Assembly (NCBI GenBank): GCA_963969365.1
Contig: OZ017758.1
Span: forward strand, 1,302,001 to 1,366,000
From: Asterochloris sp. CNOR1
Taxonomy: Eukaryota > Chlorophyta > Trebouxiophyceae > Trebouxiales > Trebouxiaceae
Reading direction: 5' to 3'
DNA: 64,000 nt
Each line of letters starts with the position of its first letter. The first letter of the stretch is position 1. Under the pieces are notes generated by a model. The model did no database searches, was not told the origin of the DNA, and saw only the letters and a program-made list of their open reading frames with translations. The position numbers were made by a program, and so were the translations under genes. This document shows, one piece after another, positions 62,301 to 64,000 of the stretch.

Positions 62301-63621
62301 CATCCATGCTGGCAGTCACTGACAGTCAGTATAGGTGGCAGGCTGGCCCGCCGCTCAGGGCTTGCATTGCTGGCAGCAGGTGCTACCATGTGTACCCCTC
62401 CCATCTGCGTTGCTGACAGTCAGCATGGGTGGCAAATCAGCATGCGCCACACAGGACGATCTCCTGTCCAGTGGCAATTCTCTGTATCGCTGACAGTTGG
62501 CGTGGGCACCTGGCACGCCTTATTGAACTATCCGCCTGTTGTCTGCAGTGCCTTCACAGGGCCATTGACGCAGTGAAGCCTGGCGTGCGGTATAGGGACC
62601 TTGGAGATATCATCAGCCAGCAGGCACAGAGGAATGGGTGAGTGCCTTGCACCTCTGTGCCAGCGTGCCAGCTTCTGCTCAAGCACTAGGAGCACCTGAG
62701 CTGCAGCGCTTTGATGCTACTGTGTGCTGCTCTGCGCATATCCCATTGCCCAGATGCCGTGAGCATTGCCTGCGCCTCTGCACAAGTCTGCTAAAAGCTG
62801 CAGCAGTGCACGATGCACTGTGCTGCCTGGCTTGTATCCCCCTATTTGACGCGCAGCGTGCACTGCCCCTGCCTGTGAAGTCCCAGGCTGCAGCTGTGCA
62901 CAGCGGTCTGCCCTGCCCTGCAGTATATCTCACTGCTGGCTGCAGGATGAGTGTGGTAAAGGCTTACTGTGGGCATGGCATTGGGGACTTGTTTCATTGT
63001 GCCCCCAGCGTGCCGCACTACTCCCATAACAAGGTGGGCAGTGCTGCACCTCCCAAGTCCACATACCTGGCACCCGCCACCTGAGGCATTGCGCCTGCAA
63101 CCCCTTGCCTGTGGCAATCTTTCCTGAGGCACAGCAATCTGCTGGGGCATGCACTCAAGGCACTCCCACCTCTAGCTGGGGTACAACCCTTGGGCTTATA
63201 TGCCAGGAACAATCTGCCTGGCAAATGCTGCCAGCGTTCCCTGTGCAGCCAAGGGCCTACGTCCCAGGGCGCACTGCCCACACATTGCTGACAACAGTCG
63301 TTTGGCCAATTGTTGACCATCAGCCAGCAGGACTGAGCCCATCCACTGGTTTGAGGTCCCCTGCTGCAGGCAAAGGGCATCATTAAGGAGGGCCAGGTGT
63401 TCACAATTGAGCCCATGATCAATGCCGGTGTGTGGAAGGACAGGACCTGGCCAGACCAATGGACATCAGTCACTGCAGATGGCAAGCGCAGTGCTCAGTT
63501 TGAGCATACCCTTGTGGTGACAAAGGATGGCTGCGACATTCTAACCAAGCGCCTGCCGACCTCCCCCCCGCTGTGGTGGGAGGTGGAGGGCATAGATGTA
63601 CTGGCACCTGATGCCTCGTGA
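59361..63621 (+). CDS. MAP1A: Methionine aminopeptidase 1, zinc-finger (cytosolic MAP1A) type
   Basis: Removes the initiator Met from nascent proteins at the ribosome. The start at 59361 gives [14 protein letters not shown]. The N-terminal C6H2/MYND-like zinc finger follows at about 59480-59585: [18 protein letters not shown] and [11 protein letters not shown], continued by [19 protein letters not shown] linker exon (59849-60003) holds [19 protein letters not shown]. Catalytic exons: [20 protein letters not shown] (60941), [20 protein letters not shown] (61759), [20 protein letters not shown] (62149; two metal-binding Asp), [17 protein letters not shown] (62975; metal-binding His), [11 protein letters not shown] (63398; Glu) and [13 protein letters not shown] (63499; Glu). 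All five metal ligands are present. Stop at 63619-63621. The zinc finger places it with the cytosolic form, not the shorter organellar ones. Confidence 0.96.
60826..60870 (+). repeat. Decayed copy of a MAP1 acceptor junction (exon at 60932)
   Basis: CTTGGCTGCAGATGCCATCC then ACAACAAGAGAGCGCTGGCC precedes, by 95 bases, the real junction CTTGGCTGCAGCTGCCATCC then GCAGCGAGAAGGAGCTGAAG (60921-60960). Most of 40 aligned bases agree and the acceptor AG is kept in the copy. Confidence 0.82.
61606..61655 (+). repeat. Decayed copy of a MAP1 acceptor junction (exon at 61756)
   Basis: ACTGCAGTGCATGAGGTTAC then CATTCC...AAGCTGGCTGTGCCTCG lies 146 bases before the real junction CTGCAGGTGCACGAGGCCAC then CATCAAAGCTGGCGCCTACC. 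The copy keeps CTGCAG, the GA-GG-ACCAT core and AAGCTGGC. Confidence 0.75.
62300..62900 (+). repeat. Tandem decayed repeats in two MAP1 introns
   Basis: In the first intron, a unit around GCTGACAGTCAGCATGGGTG occurs near 62312, 62413 and 62486. In the next, a unit of about 108 bases occurs twice: ACTGTGTGCTGCTCTGCGCA (62719) and GCACTGTGCTGCCTGGCTTG (62815), each followed by a GCA-TGCC-CTG segment and GCTGCAGC-GTGCAC. Both arrays lie wholly within introns. Confidence 0.6.
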
Positions 63622-64000
63622 TAATCGGGCAAGCTCGCTTGTCGTTGAGAGCATTACATGTCACAACCTGATTTTGCTTGAGCGGCAACAGCGCCCTTGT
63701 CTGTCTGGTTGTTGTATCATTGTTAGTGAGCAAGCTCCTGGTTCCCTTTTCGTGCAGTTTCATTTTCTGACAGTGTCTATCACTTGCTGATTGTGGCAGC
63801 ACACAGAGTCATGACATGGGAGAGTTGACTGTAGGCTCTGGGGGCCACTCCCGTAGACCTGTACCTTTCACAACCTCAACTCAGCGGTGCACATAGGTTC
63901 ATTGTGTGACATGTTGACTAGAAGCCTAACAGAAGCACGACAGTATGTGACAGGAAGCAGATTGATCCTGGTCAAGACCTACTTCTGGCATGTGAACTTT
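63622..64000. other. 3' flank of MAP1A
   Basis: About 380 bases after the stop codon, A/T-richer than the exons. It should contain the MAP1A 3' untranslated region. I see no further gene, and no hairpin or clear poly(A) signal. Confidence 0.4.

Overview
The window is nuclear DNA from a eukaryotic green alga, most likely a trebouxiophyte-type chlorophyte. Nearly every gene is split into many short exons by short GC-rich GT-AG introns (some GC-AG). Two genes are plastid/photosynthesis genes: a PsbP-domain lumen protein and a chlorophyll dephytylase-like hydrolase. The protein sequences resemble plant and animal orthologues rather than bacterial ones. I saw no rRNA or tRNA gene, CRISPR array, plasmid or virus.

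Layout. 1.0-3.6 kb (+) endonuclease G. 3.6-5.9 kb unassigned. 5.9-7.4 kb (+) thylakoid PsbP-domain protein. 7.6-13.5 kb (-) RAD17 checkpoint clamp loader, head to head with ORC2 (+, 13.9-16.4 kb); the shared spacer carries a perfect E2F-type site. 16.5-18.4 kb (-) splicing factor PRP38, ending 74 bases from ORC2. 18.7-23.7 kb (+) unrecognised protein with three membrane segments near its C-terminus. 23.9-26.0 kb (+) Sec14/CRAL-TRIO lipid-transfer protein. 26.2-28.5 kb (+) CLD1-like alpha/beta hydrolase. 28.7-31.2 kb (+) unrecognised protein. 31.3-35.6 kb (-) RNPS1/SR45 RNA-binding protein. 35.8-38.3 kb a 5'-truncated LINE followed by an older decayed LINE tail. 38.3-44.4 kb (+) mitochondrial AAA ATPase ATAD3. 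44.8-51.9 kb (-) selenoprotein-O homologue with Cys instead of Sec. 51.9-53.7 kb unassigned. 53.7-54.4 kb (-) SnoaL/NTF2-like protein. 55.3-58.7 kb (+) Ala-rich protein with repeat-filled introns. 58.9-59.1 kb (-) small membrane protein, head to head with methionine aminopeptidase 1 (+, 59.4-63.6 kb).

The genes do not form one pathway. There are local themes: DNA replication and checkpoint (RAD17, ORC2), splicing (PRP38, RNPS1/SR45), plastid (PsbP-domain, CLD1) and mitochondrion (EndoG, ATAD3, SelO).

The most unusual feature is architectural. In gene after gene, introns contain one to four decayed copies of the neighbouring splice junction. They lie upstream of the real acceptor (copying acceptor plus exon start) or downstream of the real donor (copying exon end plus donor). 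It looks like repeated tandem duplication across splice junctions and could be how these introns arise or lengthen. GC-AG introns, needed to keep the frame in five places, are a second shared oddity. Exon boundaries are read by eye; those backed by phase agreement are noted.
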